Positions 9,881 through 22,762 of a stretch of DNA of 64,000 bases are shown here, one piece after another. Source of the stretch: Balaenoptera acutorostrata (lineage: Eukaryota; Chordata; Mammalia; Artiodactyla; Balaenopteridae); NCBI RefSeq assembly GCF_949987535.1, contig NC_080064.1, forward strand, positions 44,473,937 through 44,537,936. Direction: 5' to 3'. A program made the position numbers and the translations under genes. The notes under the pieces are model-generated. The model saw nothing but the letters and a program-made list of their open reading frames with translations. It was not told the DNA's origin and made no database searches. How positions within the stretch are numbered: position 1 is the first letter of the stretch; each line of letters starts with the position of its first letter.

Positions 9881-12800
9881 TGTGGATCACAGTAAATGAT
9901 AAATATGACTTTGGTGAGGAGGTAGGAAGGATTTCATAACCAATTTTCCCATTTGATTTTCACTACACCACTATGAAGATCACTATCCCCATATTTTTTT
10001 AGCAAAGTAAGACCAAGGAACCAAAAACAACCTGCCCAAGGCCACACATTGAGCTGGAGGTAGAGTCAGAATTTGAATTCAGGTCTCTGACTCCCAGTTC
10101 AGTGCTGTTTTTGCCATACCAGCTGAGGAAGAGGCATGACCTCAATACACCTTCCGTCCTATAAGCCAGCTGGGAAAGCAAACAAAGAGGGCCCTCCTGG
10201 GAGAAGCCAGCAGGGGCCACCTGCCCCACCTTCTTCTTCAACAGAATTTTTTCACCTTTTCCAAGAAAAGGTCTTGGCCCCGCTGCCTGACTCGCTGCCC
10301 AGCAGGAGCCTTGAGAATGAAATCATCCTTCTGGAGACTGGAGATGGAGAGAAATCATGCTTGGCTGGGAAGCCCCAGGACATGAATGCAGGGCATTTTG
10401 TAGGGCAGCTCGAGGCACTAGAGTCCTCTCCCTCACCTGCGCCCACTTGGGCGCCCTTTTCCTCACCTTTCCCTCACCCAGGGCTTCCTTCTCCAGCAAG
10501 CCTTCAGCCCTCAGTGAGTGAGCCCTTCTCTGAACTATCACAGTACCTGGCACATAGTAGGTGCTCTTTAAACCTTCTGGAACAAAAGAATGAATGTGTC
10601 CATTTACATAAACATTCATTCCACAAATACCAGATGTCTCCTCTGTGCCTCCGCATGTATTGGGGTGGAGGACGCAAAGACAAATCAGCCCACGCCTCAC
10701 AGACTGCATGATCCTCCTCTTAGTATTCACCACCTCCGGTGTGTTTACTAATAGTTTGATCAAACACAGTTAGAGCTCAAAGGGCCTTTGGAAACCTACC
10801 CTTTCAACTGTCTCATTGTATAGACGGGGAGACCAAGGTTCAGAGAAACAACATTCTGGTACAGAGAAGAGCAAGGATCAGAGGTCGGCACAGCTGGGTT
10901 CGAATGCCCGCCCTGCCAGTGACTTGCTGGTGACACTCGACCTCTCTCTGGACCTGTCTGTAACATGAGCAAAGAAGCAACGTGCACTCGGCACAGAGGG
11001 CTGCTCGAGTGCAGAGCTCTGTCTCCGAGAAGGCCTTTCTCCAGGGAGGAGGGAGCTTTCTTTGTCAAACCTTCATTTTCAAAACCTCCTGCTCCGGGTT
11101 CTCAAGCCCCGCCTCCTCTCCTGGCTGCCGTGCGTTACCATGGAGACCGTAAGCCCCACGCAACAGCCCCTGCTGTTCCGCACCCCTCCCCCTTCACCCT
11201 CTCTTTAAGCTGTTTCTCCTGTGGCTGCACATCTGCCCCAGGGCTGATAAACTCCCGAACTTTCCCAAGACAGGAATTATTATCCCCATTTGAAATTGAG
11301 GAAAACTGAGACCCAGAGAAGGGCAGGGATTTGCCGCAGGTTACCAGCAGCCTGTTACTGGCAGCATCATAAACACAGCTTTGCTCCACAAGGGGCACCC
11401 CTTCCTCACCACAACCATCCCTCTGTGTGGCCGTATGTGCTCCTAATCAGGGAGGATTGTTTTCCCTTTTTTCTTCTTTCTGCATTTTTGGTAGTTTAAC
11501 TTTTTATTCTAAGATCAGAACGTGTTCTGACTAAACCTAGAGTGATTTGAAGTTCAGTCTTTACATTAGTGACTTTAAATCTATTCTTGGATATGTTGTT
11601 TAAGTCCTTTGTTCACTGAAAATAGTGCTGGATGATAAAAGCTGCCAAAAAGCTATCGCAGAATGTACCAGCCCTGATTATGCTGATGCAACAAGGATAA
11701 TCACATTTTAGAGCACTGCAGTATGCCAGAATGCATTAAGAAAAATGGTACATGACCGTGCAGAATTTACACAACAAACATCCAAAAATTTGGACACATT
11801 ATACCAAGTAGTTAAAAGTGTTTTCACAACTCTGGAAGACAAGGGTATCAAAACTTTGGCATATGAAAAATAGAATTTATTCTGCAAAGCTGGGTTCCAG
11901 TCCCAACTGGCTCATTTTGATCTTCTGCACATTACTTAATCTGAAGGTAGAATACCACCCACTCCAGTGTGATGCAGTGATGTGAAAGGACTTTGGAAGT
12001 TGGGATATGTTCAACAGATGTTATTTACTGTTATTAAAAGAAGGTTGGAGAAGGATCTCCTAAATTTTTCCCAAGGGTCTCCAATTGTCAAACGATTAGG
12101 TTCCAAAATTTTCTATGACTAACATATGTGATGCTAAAGTCTGTGATTCTAGAATCCTGAGCCTGATTCTAATCCCAGAACCCCGTGAGTCTGACATGTT
12201 CTGATTCCATACAAGTGTGAAGTCAAGGTCTGAAGGGCAGGGCAGGATGGAGACCCAGGTGAGCAGTATGGTCCTAGGCCCCTGGGGCAGGGCAGCTGTC
12301 CCTGCTGCTCACCTTCTGGGCTCACCCATGGAGCCTTAGCCTAATTCCCATCAGACCTGTCTTCAGTTCATCAGCCTTCCTCCAGCCAGCTTTTGTTGGG
12401 GCCTCATTTCCTGTATTATCCATGTCCATCACACATTTTCTCCCATTAGGTCCAATTAAGCCATTTCGCCAACACTGCAGGAATCAAAACCCCTTGATTA
12501 GGAGGCCCAGCAGAGGAGGCCCCAGTTTAGGATGACTCCACCTCCCACTTCCCCACCCCCATCCGGTACCCCAAACACCCTTATTCCCTCACACCCCAGA
12601 TCAGCATAGTGGCTTAAGGAGCATTCCTTTCTGTAGGTCTGGTACATGATGTTCCCTCCCTGCTGGCCTCTCAGGCAGCTTCTGATTCACCCCAGGTCTC
12701 TAATGTACCAGGGATCCACGTATTCAGATGGGTCTGCTTCACAGGATGCAGCAGTATATGTACATGTGACCCCACATGCGTGGACACCACCAGAGCACCA

Positions 12801-13082
12801 GTCCTGGGCTGCACACTTGAGACCCGAGTTCCAGGCCACTACTGTTTACAGGGTTACCTTGAGGTAGTACCTTCCTCTCTATCTAAAGAAAGGATTCTGG
12901 TCCTATGGGCCTCATGGGGTGTTTTGAGGCTTTTGAACCAGCGTATCAACAATGAACTGTTCAACAATAATGTGTGATGGAAAGTGATATATAAATACAC
13001 TGTACTACTAAGATGTTCATGGTCAGTCCTATACCAGCACCGCAGCCTTGCTGTGTGACCTCAGGCAGGTTACTTTACTTCT

Positions 13083-13199
13083 GGTTTTTTTTTTGGCCGC
13101 ACCATGTGGCTTGTAAGATCTTAGTTCCCCAACCAGGGATCGAACCCGTGCCCCTCTGCAGTGGAAGCGTGGAGTCCTAACCACTGGACCACCAGGGAA
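13083..13199 (-). mobile_element. Short tRNA-derived SINE
   Basis: On the - strand it reads ccctggtggtccagtgg, ggttcgatccctggttgg and gatcttacaagcc, and ends in a T/A run that serves as its tail. It is of the short family. Confidence 0.85.
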
Positions 13200-13231
13200 T
13201 TTTCTTATTTTACTTTTCTGAACCTTAGTTT

Positions 13232-13269
<38 letters not shown>
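13232..13269 (+). repeat. (TG)n microsatellite
   Basis: A TG tract of about 18 units with a leading TGCG interruption. Confidence 0.96.
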
Positions 13270-13271
<2 letters not shown>

Positions 13272-13996
13272 TTTTTTTCAGTGCTTGCTATATGCTAGGC
13301 ACTGTGTCTGGCATGTTACATGATTTACTCCATACCAGTTAAGGTTCTCAGTTGCAAACAATTTAAACCATCTCTGGCAAAACTAAGCAAAAAAGAGCTT
13401 TATTAGAAGGCTACTGGATGGCTCACTGAAATGATGGGGAGACTGGAGACCTAGACATGCATCAGGGGCAGCTGGGCACAGCCCAAGTTCTGCCATAGGA
13501 ACTGTTTAGGGCAGACTCCACCCCAAGCCACACAGCCTCTTGCTGCTCATGACCGCAACGTTGGGCTCTGGTCCCCACTGCAGCCTCCTCCTGAAGTAAT
13601 CTCTGACGGTCCTCACCCCTCTAACTCCCACCAGATTCAAGGCCCAGCTGGGGCACCAACCTGGCCCAGCCCAGACCCTCAGGGATCAGGTGAAGAGCAG
13701 CTGCCCCCTTCATCTTCCATGTAGCTTGGAATTCCTCCAAGTAGGCCAAGTGTTTGGATTCGGAGCAGCCAAAAGTAGGCAATGTCCACTACAGGTATCA
13801 GCAATCTTGAATCAGGTAATATTACACTTTACACATGAAGAGACTGAGTCTCTGAAGGGTTTATCTACTGGTCACTCAGCTAGTAAGTGGGTACACTAAC
13901 ACCCACCTCGTAGGAATGGGAAAAAAATATGGATATGGGTCGTTAGCAAAGATTAATCCCCCTTTCCTCCTCAGTAGTAGCTCAGCCATGGGAAGG

Positions 13997-14149
13997 ATTT
14001 TTTTTTCTTTTTATTATTTATTTATTTTGGCTGCACCAGGTCGTAGTTGTGGCCCGCATGCGGGATCTAGTTCCCGGACCAGGGATTGAACCCGGGCCCC
14101 CTGCCTTGGGAGCACAGAGTCTTACCCACTGGACCACCAGGGAAGTCCC
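13997..14149 (-). mobile_element. Short tRNA-derived SINE
   Basis: On the - strand the element starts gacttccctggtggtccagt, carries gttcaatccctggtccgg and ends in an A/T tail with TTTA units. A short duplication, gggaagg, lies at 13990-13996 and 14151-14157. Confidence 0.87.
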
Positions 14150-14266
14150 GGGGAAGGCTTTTAAAACCTTGTTCATATTCCCTATGACTCTGGAGCTGTC
14201 CCCTAACTTTCTGGCTATGTGCACAATTGTAATTTATTCCAAGAGATTGACTGCTATGCAGACGGA

Positions 14267-14314
14267 TCATCATCACCATCCTCATCGTCACCACTACCAC
14301 CACCATCATCATCA
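14267..14314 (+). repeat. Imperfect CAT/CAC trinucleotide repeat
   Basis: Runs of catcac, accac and catcatcat units with a few interruptions. It is simple sequence, not coding: read as protein it gives only poly-His on one strand and poly-Met/Val on the other. Confidence 0.85.
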
Positions 14315-16079
14315 TAGTCCTTTTAGCTCATTGGAGCCTCACAAAACCCTGTGAAGTAGGTATTACCTCAGTTTACCAATCGAGAAAACCGGGGCTCAGA
14401 GAGGTTTAGTGATTGTCCCAAGCTCACAAAGCAAGTCAGAACCCAAATCATGTCTAGGTCTCCTGTCTCCAGAGTCTGCTCTGTCACACGGCCTTTATTT
14501 CAAAGGAGCAGGCTGAAAGCAGGACATCCAGGATTCAACAGAGACACGGAATGTCAGGGCAGGAAGAGGTCTTAGCAATCTTTGCATCCTTTCCCTCTTT
14601 TCACTGATGGCAAAGCCGAGGCCTAGAGAGAGGAAGTGCCCTCCCCAACCTCACACAGTGCCATCTATGAAGCCTCATTCAAGAGCCAGGGTTTGAACGC
14701 AGTTCCCTTGCCTCCCCGTTTAGTGAGCATTCCCCACACCACTCTGGAGCTCATTTTAAAGTTGCTGTAACTGAGATGGACAGCAGGAGAATACGTGGCC
14801 CACGCAGCTGTTGGGATGAGGGCCTGGCTAAGGTGTGGGCCAGGAAGAAAGGGCATGGCAGCAGGATGGCTGGGAGGTAGGAGGCTTTGCACCTCCAGAA
14901 CATCCTGTTCTCTCGTAACCAGGAAAAGTCTCCAGACATTAGAGCCAATTATCTTCCCCTGGTTGGAAATGATTGCAAGAGACTTGAATTTGTCAGTTAT
15001 TGGAATAGCTGGGGAGAGGGGTCTGAAGGCAATTATATTAGACCTGGACAGATCAAACTCGTGGGCCCAAACAACTGGACAGTCTGCAGTCGTTAGCACC
15101 TTGATCTGAGGCCCCCACCTAGATGCTAGGGAATTTCCATGTGCTTTGGCCCTTGAGGCTGCCTTCCCACCACACACGTGTCCCCCAACTGCATCCTGAT
15201 TCCAGAGTCAGCTCAGACAGCATTCCTCTAGGAACACTTTTGAACTTCCACAGCCCCTACAACTTCCCTATGTCGCAGCCCTCACCACGCTGGGTTGTCA
15301 GTGTCCGTGCTGGTCTCTTCCGATACAGACTGTCAACTCCAGGGCATGGAGTTGACATGGTCTGCCACTGAGGGGCCTCAGCAAATGTTAGCTAATTGAA
15401 TGAATGGATGGAGAAAAGGAGGAGAGAACATCCAAGAAGCCAGCCCTCACCCCAACTCCTTCTCCATTTCCAGTCTAAACTCCAGGCTAAGGGCAGCAGT
15501 CTCTGTCCTAACCCAACTCCTGAATTTGGCCTTTAGATCAGGTTCCTCTGGTAATGAAGCCTCAACTCCCCCGCAACTTATTCTAACCTGGCTTCCCCTT
15601 CTCATGATCAACTCCAAGGATCCTGAGTTGCCTTCAGCCTAACATCCCCAGAAGCTGAACTCCAGCCCTGAGAGCCCCATCTGCAGGTGGCCCACTGGCC
15701 AGCAGCTTGGCATGCCCTAGAGTAGCCATAAACTGGGCATGCCCTCTGGGCAGGCCCTGAGACAAGCACTGAAGACAGAGAAATGGACAAGGTGGTCTAC
15801 TGGGGTCCTGAGTCTGCAAGGTATTTGAGATATATCTCAAAGAAGAACAGGCAAAGTCAGAAAGGAATAGGCATCTCAGTGTGAAATTGACAGGAGCCCA
15901 TGGGCCAGCCTGGTGCCCATTGGCACAAGGCTCCAGCAACCAATCTTCGCTGGGCTCTTAATAGGACACTGAGTAGGAGATATGGAAGATATAGAGGCTG
16001 AATCAGATAGAAGCCCAACCCTAAGGTAAAACTAAGCAAGGAGGATGTCAGGACATCTAGAAGGAGGTGTTCTAGGAAC

Positions 16080-16262
16080 CCAGTCACACCAACATTCCAG
16101 AAATACTAATATTCTAACAAAATAATATCCCAGCACACCACATTCCTTCACCTTGCCATTCCATTATGGGGGGGCCACTCCACCCCACCAGCCTTCCTCT
16201 CTCTGCCATTCCAATGTTCTGCCCTACCAACATTCCTCCATACCATCACTCCAACATTTTAA
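16080..16262 (+). repeat. Degenerate ACATTCC-type tandem sequence
   Basis: A loose motif recurs with variation: aacattcca, cacattcctt, gccattcca, aacattcct and cactccaacatt. The spacing is irregular (about 14-25 bp), so this is at best a decayed low-complexity repeat. Confidence 0.4.
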
Positions 16263-18399
16263 AAGACCATTATGTACTACAATTGAAACTTTCAACCTTC
16301 CAACTTCCTTTGACCTAAAGCATTTATTTGTTTTTTGGTTCACTTATACCAATGGCTCTTAATATTTTGGGGAATACAGACTCCTTTGAAACATTAAAAT
16401 CCATGGCTCCTTCTCCCCAGAAAAACAATATACGTACACATAAATTTTGCAGATCATTGCAGATTTTCAATGACTATGGGCAAGATAGTCTAGACTCTAA
16501 ATTAAGAACTGTTTACTTTTACCCTATCTTAATCCAGAAAGACATTTAAGTAAAACAAGATCATTAAGTTTACGACAGGACAAGATAAGTTTGAGAAAAA
16601 CAAAATAGGGACGAAGTGGAGCCTGGAATGATGCATAAAGTACAGAACATAGTGACGGGCACAGCTAAATTTGCGTCCCACGTTTTTAGCTCTAAGACTT
16701 CCAGCAGCCAAGGCAAAAAGGGAAAGCTGTTCACTCACACAGTTCACTGTGTACATGAGATAAAAACAAAGTACTTACTCCTCAGGAGACACACAACTAT
16801 TCTTGGTCTGAAGATCAGACAAGAATTTCTCCTGAGAGCCTCACAAAGAATGACAGAATGGACCATGACCTCAACAGGGCTCTCACGCAGCCCCAGAGAT
16901 GTGTTACGCAATAGAGACACCAACTCATTCCGGTTTGCCTGGGACTTGCTCAGTTTTAGCACTGAAAGTCTCGCGTCCCAGGAACCCTTTAGTCCCAGGC
17001 ACACTGAGATTGGTTGGTCACCTTATTTGTGAGTTAAAGGTCAGTCAAAGCTTACCTGGGCTAAGGTTCTACAGAATTGTGTGTACTCAAGATTATCCTT
17101 GGAGAGCCTTTCAATCACCCATCAAGCAGGAGTATAGAACCATCTCTGAACAGCACAGCCAATTTGTCTTCTAGCAATGGAACAGGTTGCTGTTTCTTTG
17201 GGGAGGTTTCTGATGAAGAGATTGGCTTGCTTGGGGGCAAGAAATACTAGAATCGCACTCAGTGTGGTGAAATGTGCACACACCGTGGATTGTACGGGGC
17301 ATGTAGGAACTGATACCAACAGAAGGAACAGCAGATTTACCTCTCCCATGACACGGTCATCCTGCGGCATATGCTGAGTGGGTGAAATACTTAATATATT
17401 ATTGGGCTTTCTCTTTCCATCTCCCTTTTTATTCACAGCAAGTAAAGTTGAATTTCTGTCAGTTAAATAAAAACAGTACCCACCCCATGGGGTTTGTGTG
17501 AGAATTAAAAGAGTTAATATTTACAAAGCACTTAGAACAGTACCTGACTCAGAGTGAGTGTTTGCTCTTATTATTAATATAGATACGGTGGCACTTCACT
17601 GTGTGTCCTACAGCAATCCTCGATATTAGTTGATAGCAATTTGGGAAAAAGATATTCTGTGGCAGGGACCAGTTTTAGGGCCCCAGCCCTCTGTAGTTGG
17701 AACTTCACGAAGGGATAATGTCTAAACTTCCAGAGGAGCTGAGGACTGCCTGCCTTCAGACAATCTTCCCTGAGCACTGGTTCTGAATCCAAGATCTTAA
17801 GCGTGAGTGACGGTGAACACTGGTGAGGGCCTTGCCCCTTTCAGTCCACTCCTTGCCTTAGAAGATCCCCAAATAACCACCCAGAGAGCAGCAACTCACC
17901 AAGCTCCCCCGTGGTCCAGACTGCACACTGCTCTCATGCAGTCTGCTCTGGTCCTAGGGCAGGTAGCCCTGGCTGGCTGGGATCTGTTCAGAGGCCTGCA
18001 CAATGCGAAATGTTATGCAGATGTGAGAGACCAGGGTTAGTATACAGTGGTGCTAAGTTCAGAGTCCAGAGGGATAATGAGACTGGAGCTTGGGCAATGC
18101 CCATAGGGAGGAAAGAAGGGAACACCTAGGCAATTAATTCAGAAGGCGTAGCGTGGGTCATACTTGATATTTAATTATGTGGAGGTCAACAATTGGTAAG
18201 AAATCCCAAGACAGCTGGGTTCCTGAATCCTCCTCCAGCAGAGCACACATTTCCTAGAGGCTTAGCATCTCAGAGATGAAAGAAATAATGACTAACTGAT
18301 TAATTTAACAAAGAGTAGATGCTTACTCTGGTCTAAGCAGTGGACTAATTGTCATGAAGTCTGACCTAAGTCCTAAGGTGGAAGGTGAAACTTCCTTGA

Positions 18400-18560
18400 C
18401 TGCTGGCCAAATCCCAGCTCTACCACTTACCAACTCTGTGATTAGCAAATACTGACCTTTTCTAAGGCTCAGTTTACGTATCTATTAAATGGGAATAATG
18501 CTAAATAATAGCTACACCACAGGATTGTCTTGAAGATTAAATAAAACAATAACTAACAAA
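18400..18560 (+). repeat. MIR ancient SINE relic
   Basis: It reads cagctctaccacttaccaac, tctgtgatta, gaccttttctaaggctcagt and aaatgggaataat, in MIR order. Confidence 0.75.
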
Positions 18561-18620
18561 CACTTAGATACAAGTATATGTCAAACACTGTTCTAAGTGT
18601 TTTCCATATGTAAACTCATT

Positions 18621-18867
18621 TTTTTTTTTTTTTTAGAAAACTGAATCTTTTTTCCCTTTACTGTTAATTGAAGTGTAGTTGATTTACAATGTTGTGTTAG
18701 TTTCAGGTGTACAGGAAAGTGATTCAGTTATACATACATATATATACATATATTACATATATATGTATGTGCGTGTGTGTATATATATAAATCTATTTTT
18801 TTTCAGATTCTTCTTTTTTTGTTTTTTGTTTTTGTTTTTTGGGGGGATTTTTTCTTTTTATTCAAAC
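18621..18867 (-). mobile_element. L1 3'-end insertion, 5' truncated
   Basis: The left side is a poly(T) run (the poly(A) tail seen in reverse), followed by the L1 3' UTR in antisense: ttgatttacaatgttgtgtt and agtttcaggtgtacag, then a TATA-rich stretch. A 12-13 bp duplication, tgtaaactcatt, lies at 18609-18620 and 18868-18879. The right part is low-complexity T/G. Confidence 0.8.
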
Positions 18868-20689
18868 TGTAAACTCATTTAATAACAATAACGCCAGGAC
18901 GTTGGTACCATTCTTATCACCATTTTCCAGATGATGAAACGGAGGCACAGAGAGGTCAATTAAGTTGCTCCAAGTCACACAGCTAATAAGTGGTGGAGCC
19001 AGGACTGAAAGAAGGCAGTATGGCTCCAGAGCCTGCGTTCACGACCACTCTGCTGTCCTCTATGTTTTCAGTGGAGTGCTTAGCACAACTCCTTGCACAT
19101 TGTAAGCACCCAGTCAATGTTAGCTGCCAGTATTATATTTTTAACAGTTTTATTGAGGTATGCTTTATATGTTGGGGTTATATTTTGACTATTAGAAAAG
19201 CCCTTCTCACACTGAGCAGAAACCCCCCTCAGATCATGCCTCTTTTCTGTGGGTTCCTGTTGTACCCCCAGAGCCTCCTTAGAGCCTGTCTTTCCCTTGC
19301 CCGGTTACAGCCTCTTAGAGATTTGCAGTCACAGGTCAGACCCATTACGGTGGGACTTGGTCTGGTTTCTTTCCTGTCTGTTGGTGACTCAGCCATTGGC
19401 CCATAGGATTTGATGAGCCTCTGACAAGTCCCAGGACCACAGCAGGTTGGAGGCGGTTGCCTCCCACCCCAGAGCACAGCACCTACACAAATAAACTACA
19501 AAATGTGTGGGGTCCAGTGGAATACAAATGAAAATGCAGGGCCCCTTGTTCAAAAATTATTAAGAATTTCAAGACGGTGATGGCAGAGCATTAAACTGAG
19601 CATGGGGCCCTGTGCAAATGCATGGGTGGCATCTCCATGAAGCTGGCCCTGGAAAGCACCCTGCATCTTCAGCTCTTCATCGCCCCACCCCACCCTCAGC
19701 CCGTCCTACCATACGCGCATGTGGAGGCAGGGCCTGGGAAGCTCCTGGCACACCTGAGAAACACAGGAAGAATTTGGCACCAAGAGAGTTAAAGCCCACT
19801 TGGGCTCTGGAGTCTATCAGTTAGTTAAACGCCTACCTTGAAACTCACTGGCTATAAGTCTCAGTCTTCCCCCCTCCCTCCTTGGCTCCCTTTGTCAGAG
19901 ACAGCCCTCTGGGTTTAGTGGATGGTGGTACAAACACCAGACTAGGAGTTGGGAACTTACCATTGCCTCGCTAGACCACTGGAGGCATTTCATGCCCTCT
20001 CTGGTGTCAGTTTCTTTACCTATTAAATTAAATGGTTAAATTCAGTATCAAATGAAATGTTTTTTCACTGAGCACTGACCAGGCAAGTTCGCATTATAAT
20101 AATCATATCATTAAACTAACTACTTATTATTTGCCAGACACCATTACATTACCAGACATATGACACCACTGTACATTTCTCCATTTAATCCCCATGACAA
20201 TCCTGAGGTATTTTCCAGAACTCTAAAATATAAACTTGACAGGGGTAGTGATTTTTGTCTGCTTTTTTCATTGATGTATCCCCAGCTACTAGAACAATGC
20301 CTGGCACACAGTAGGTGCTCAAAAGCTATTTGTGGAACAAATGAATGAGGAAACAGGCTCAGAGAGGCAGCGATGTGATTTGTCTAAGGTCTTAATCATT
20401 AGGAAACGCCAGAGACAGGACTCTAATCCTGCCTGGCTCCAAAGTCTGTGCTTATGCTTATTCACCTGACATGTGGGTGTGATTCTCATTTTATAGATGA
20501 GGAAATAGGCTCAAGTGAATGGGGATCTCTGCTGCCTCTCAAATCCTGTGTTTCTAAGCACACGGGCCCCACTTTGCAGGAATAACATCACTTTGAAAAC
20601 TGATGTCATTTGTCTCCTCTGCCTAGGACTCTTCAGGGGTCTAGAGAGTACTCTTCTCTTCTCACAGAAGCAGGGTCACTGGCAAAGGC

Positions 20690-20790
20690 ACACCAGGCTC
20701 AAATCCTGCTCTGCTACATACTCACTGTGACCTTGGGCAAGTTCTCAACATTTGTGAGCCACAACATATTCATCTGTAAAATGGGTTCCA
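20690..20790 (+). repeat. MIR ancient SINE relic
   Basis: It contains aaatcctgctctgctac, tgtgaccttgggcaagtt and catctgtaaaatgggtt, in MIR order. Confidence 0.78.
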
Positions 20791-21309
20791 TACTTCCTAG
20801 ACCTTCCTCCAAGGATGTCCCCTCCTCCAGGAGGTGCCCTGCACACAGTGGGCCCTTAATAAACGTGGCTGTTATTACCCCACCCCAGAGCAGCTTCAGC
20901 TCGCTGCCACTGATGGCCGGAGTCCACTGGGGCCTCCTGGAACCTGATCAGAGGCCACCGGCTTGGGGAGAGTAGGGTCAGCTGCTATTCTTGGAGTTGA
21001 TGGAACCCAGCCGGGTTTCAAGTTCCCTCAAGGAGCCCTGACCCAGGCGGCTCAGCTGGTCATGTGAGCAGTGAGCTCTGACCTCAGCATGTTCTCCCGG
21101 GCCCTCCACATGGCCCAGGCTGGAGAGAACCCTGGGGCACAGAGCGTGCTGCAGGGAGACCATGTCCTCCTGAAGCTGAACTCAGCCTTTTAACTATGTT
21201 CATTAGCATCTACTTGGTGCCCAGAAGGGTGCTGTTTGGGGAATCTCCCAGAGACTGCAAAGAATTTTCAACATCTGGATGACAAGCAGGCTTAGACAGA
21301 GGAAAGAGG

Positions 21310-21500
21310 GATTAGGAGACAGGCAGGACTAAATTTTAACCCCAGCTGCACTACTTTCTGGGTTTGTGTGTCTCTTTGCAAGCCACTTTTTCTGTCTGGG
21401 CTTCAGTTTGTCTGAAAAATGGTGAGAATAAAAACTTCCTTAGAGGGTTGTTGAGAGGATGAGAGCATCTGGCACATAGTAGATGCTCAGTAAATGATCA
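21310..21500 (+). repeat. MIR ancient SINE relic
   Basis: It contains cagctgcactactttctggg, ttgcaagccactttttctgt, gcttcagtttgtctgaaaaa and gagggttgttgagaggatga, in MIR order. Confidence 0.72.
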
Positions 21501-22369
21501 TTATTTAGACTGTGAGCTCCTAAATGATGGGGAACTTGTCAGATTCAGCTATGTCTCCAGTGCCCAACCTAGGGCCCAACCGAGAGGACACTCTCAGTGT
21601 TGGCTGAATGAATAATGAGTTACAGAGGCACTAAATGGCAATGCCTCATGAGGATCCCATCTTTCACCACACTCAAACCCACCCCCACCCCAAACCTCAT
21701 GTAGAATCAGTCACCTCTGCATCAGCCCTGACAGGTGAGCATCTACCCTCGGCTTGCACACTCCTATGAGGAAGTTCACCTCTTCCCATGTCTTTCCATT
21801 CTGTCCAGTAAAAAGTTCTTCCTTCTATTCCGACCTCTATGAACTGAAGTCTGTCTCCTTGCAGCCTCCATCCACGGGGCCTAGTTTTGCTCTCTGGAGC
21901 TGTACGGAGTAAGCCTAGTTCTAGTTCCAGAAGAGAGTCCCTCAGCGACTTATTACACAATTAGAATGTGCCAGGCATTGAGCTAAGCACCTCACTTACT
22001 TTATCTCATTTAACCCTTTAATCCACTGATTAGCCCTGAAAAGTAAATATTATCCCTACTTCAGAGATGAGAAAAATGAGGCTCAGAGAGGTAACGTAAC
22101 ACATTTATATGTGGCAGAGAAATGATTTAAATCCAGATCCTTCTCCAAAGCACTACCTTTTCAATGCTCAGTGGACCCACTGGAAAATAAGATTTATTCC
22201 CAGAGTCCCTTCCCTTCCCTTTCCTTCAATAAAGATTTATTTAGTACCTTATCTGTGAGGTCCTGAGGTAGGCCCTGGGAATAGAGATGAGTCAGACATA
22301 ATCCATGTGCTTGACACACTTACAGCCTATTCCAAACCATGTGAAAAGAACTAGAGTCAGAAGCACAAG

Positions 22370-22590
22370 GACTGTCAGAGCATCACAGACCTTGGAAGTC
22401 CAGGAGGGCTTCCTGGAGGTTGTGACATCTGGGCTGAGTTTTGAAGGGCTATTAGGAGTTGGCCAGGCTTGTCCCAAGTAGGGCAAGAAAGCAGGATGTT
22501 TTGGTGGAACTACTGTGCAAAGAGCTGAAGCTGTGGAGCCCAGACTGCGCGGGGGACCTGATGCCAAGAAGCTCAGACTATATACCACTT
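22370..22590 (+). repeat. Ancient dispersed repeat, family unassigned
   Basis: It carries gagggcttcctggaggttgt, ttttgaagggctattaggag and ttggccagg, close to the copies at 6725 and 54940. Confidence 0.5.
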
Positions 22591-22643
22591 GAGCGGGTGC
22601 CTAAGAATCTCCTGGGATTTGCTTATTTAGAATCCTGATTTTC

Positions 22644-22762
22644 GGGAATTCCCTGGTGGTCCAGTGGTTAGGACTCTGCACTTCCACTGCAGGGGGCCTG
22701 GGTCTGATCCCTGTTCAGGGAACTAAGATCCTGCAAGCCACGTGGTGCAGCCAAAAAAAAAA
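22644..22762 (+). mobile_element. Short tRNA-derived SINE
   Basis: It reads gggaattccctggtggtcca at the head, has a tctgatccctgttcaggg B-box region and ends in a poly(A) tail. A perfect 13-bp duplication, aatcctgattttc, lies at 22631-22643 and 22763-22775. It sits inside an older MER5-like stretch. Confidence 0.94.

Noticed and set aside
10136..10711. 191-codon open frame on the + strand
   Set aside because: Its 3' half is an L2/MIR-like phrase (cagtacctggcacatagtag). It has no splice context, no recognised domain and no similarity I know.
14267..14314. CRISPR-like array
   Set aside because: The repeats are trinucleotide simple sequence without spacers, and the genome is mammalian.
14067..14315. 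Met/Val- or His-rich open frames
   Set aside because: They are products of a CAT/CAC simple repeat and a SINE.
14665..15177. 170-codon open frame on the - strand
   Set aside because: It has mixed composition and no recognisable domain. Overlapping open frames on both strands indicate chance.
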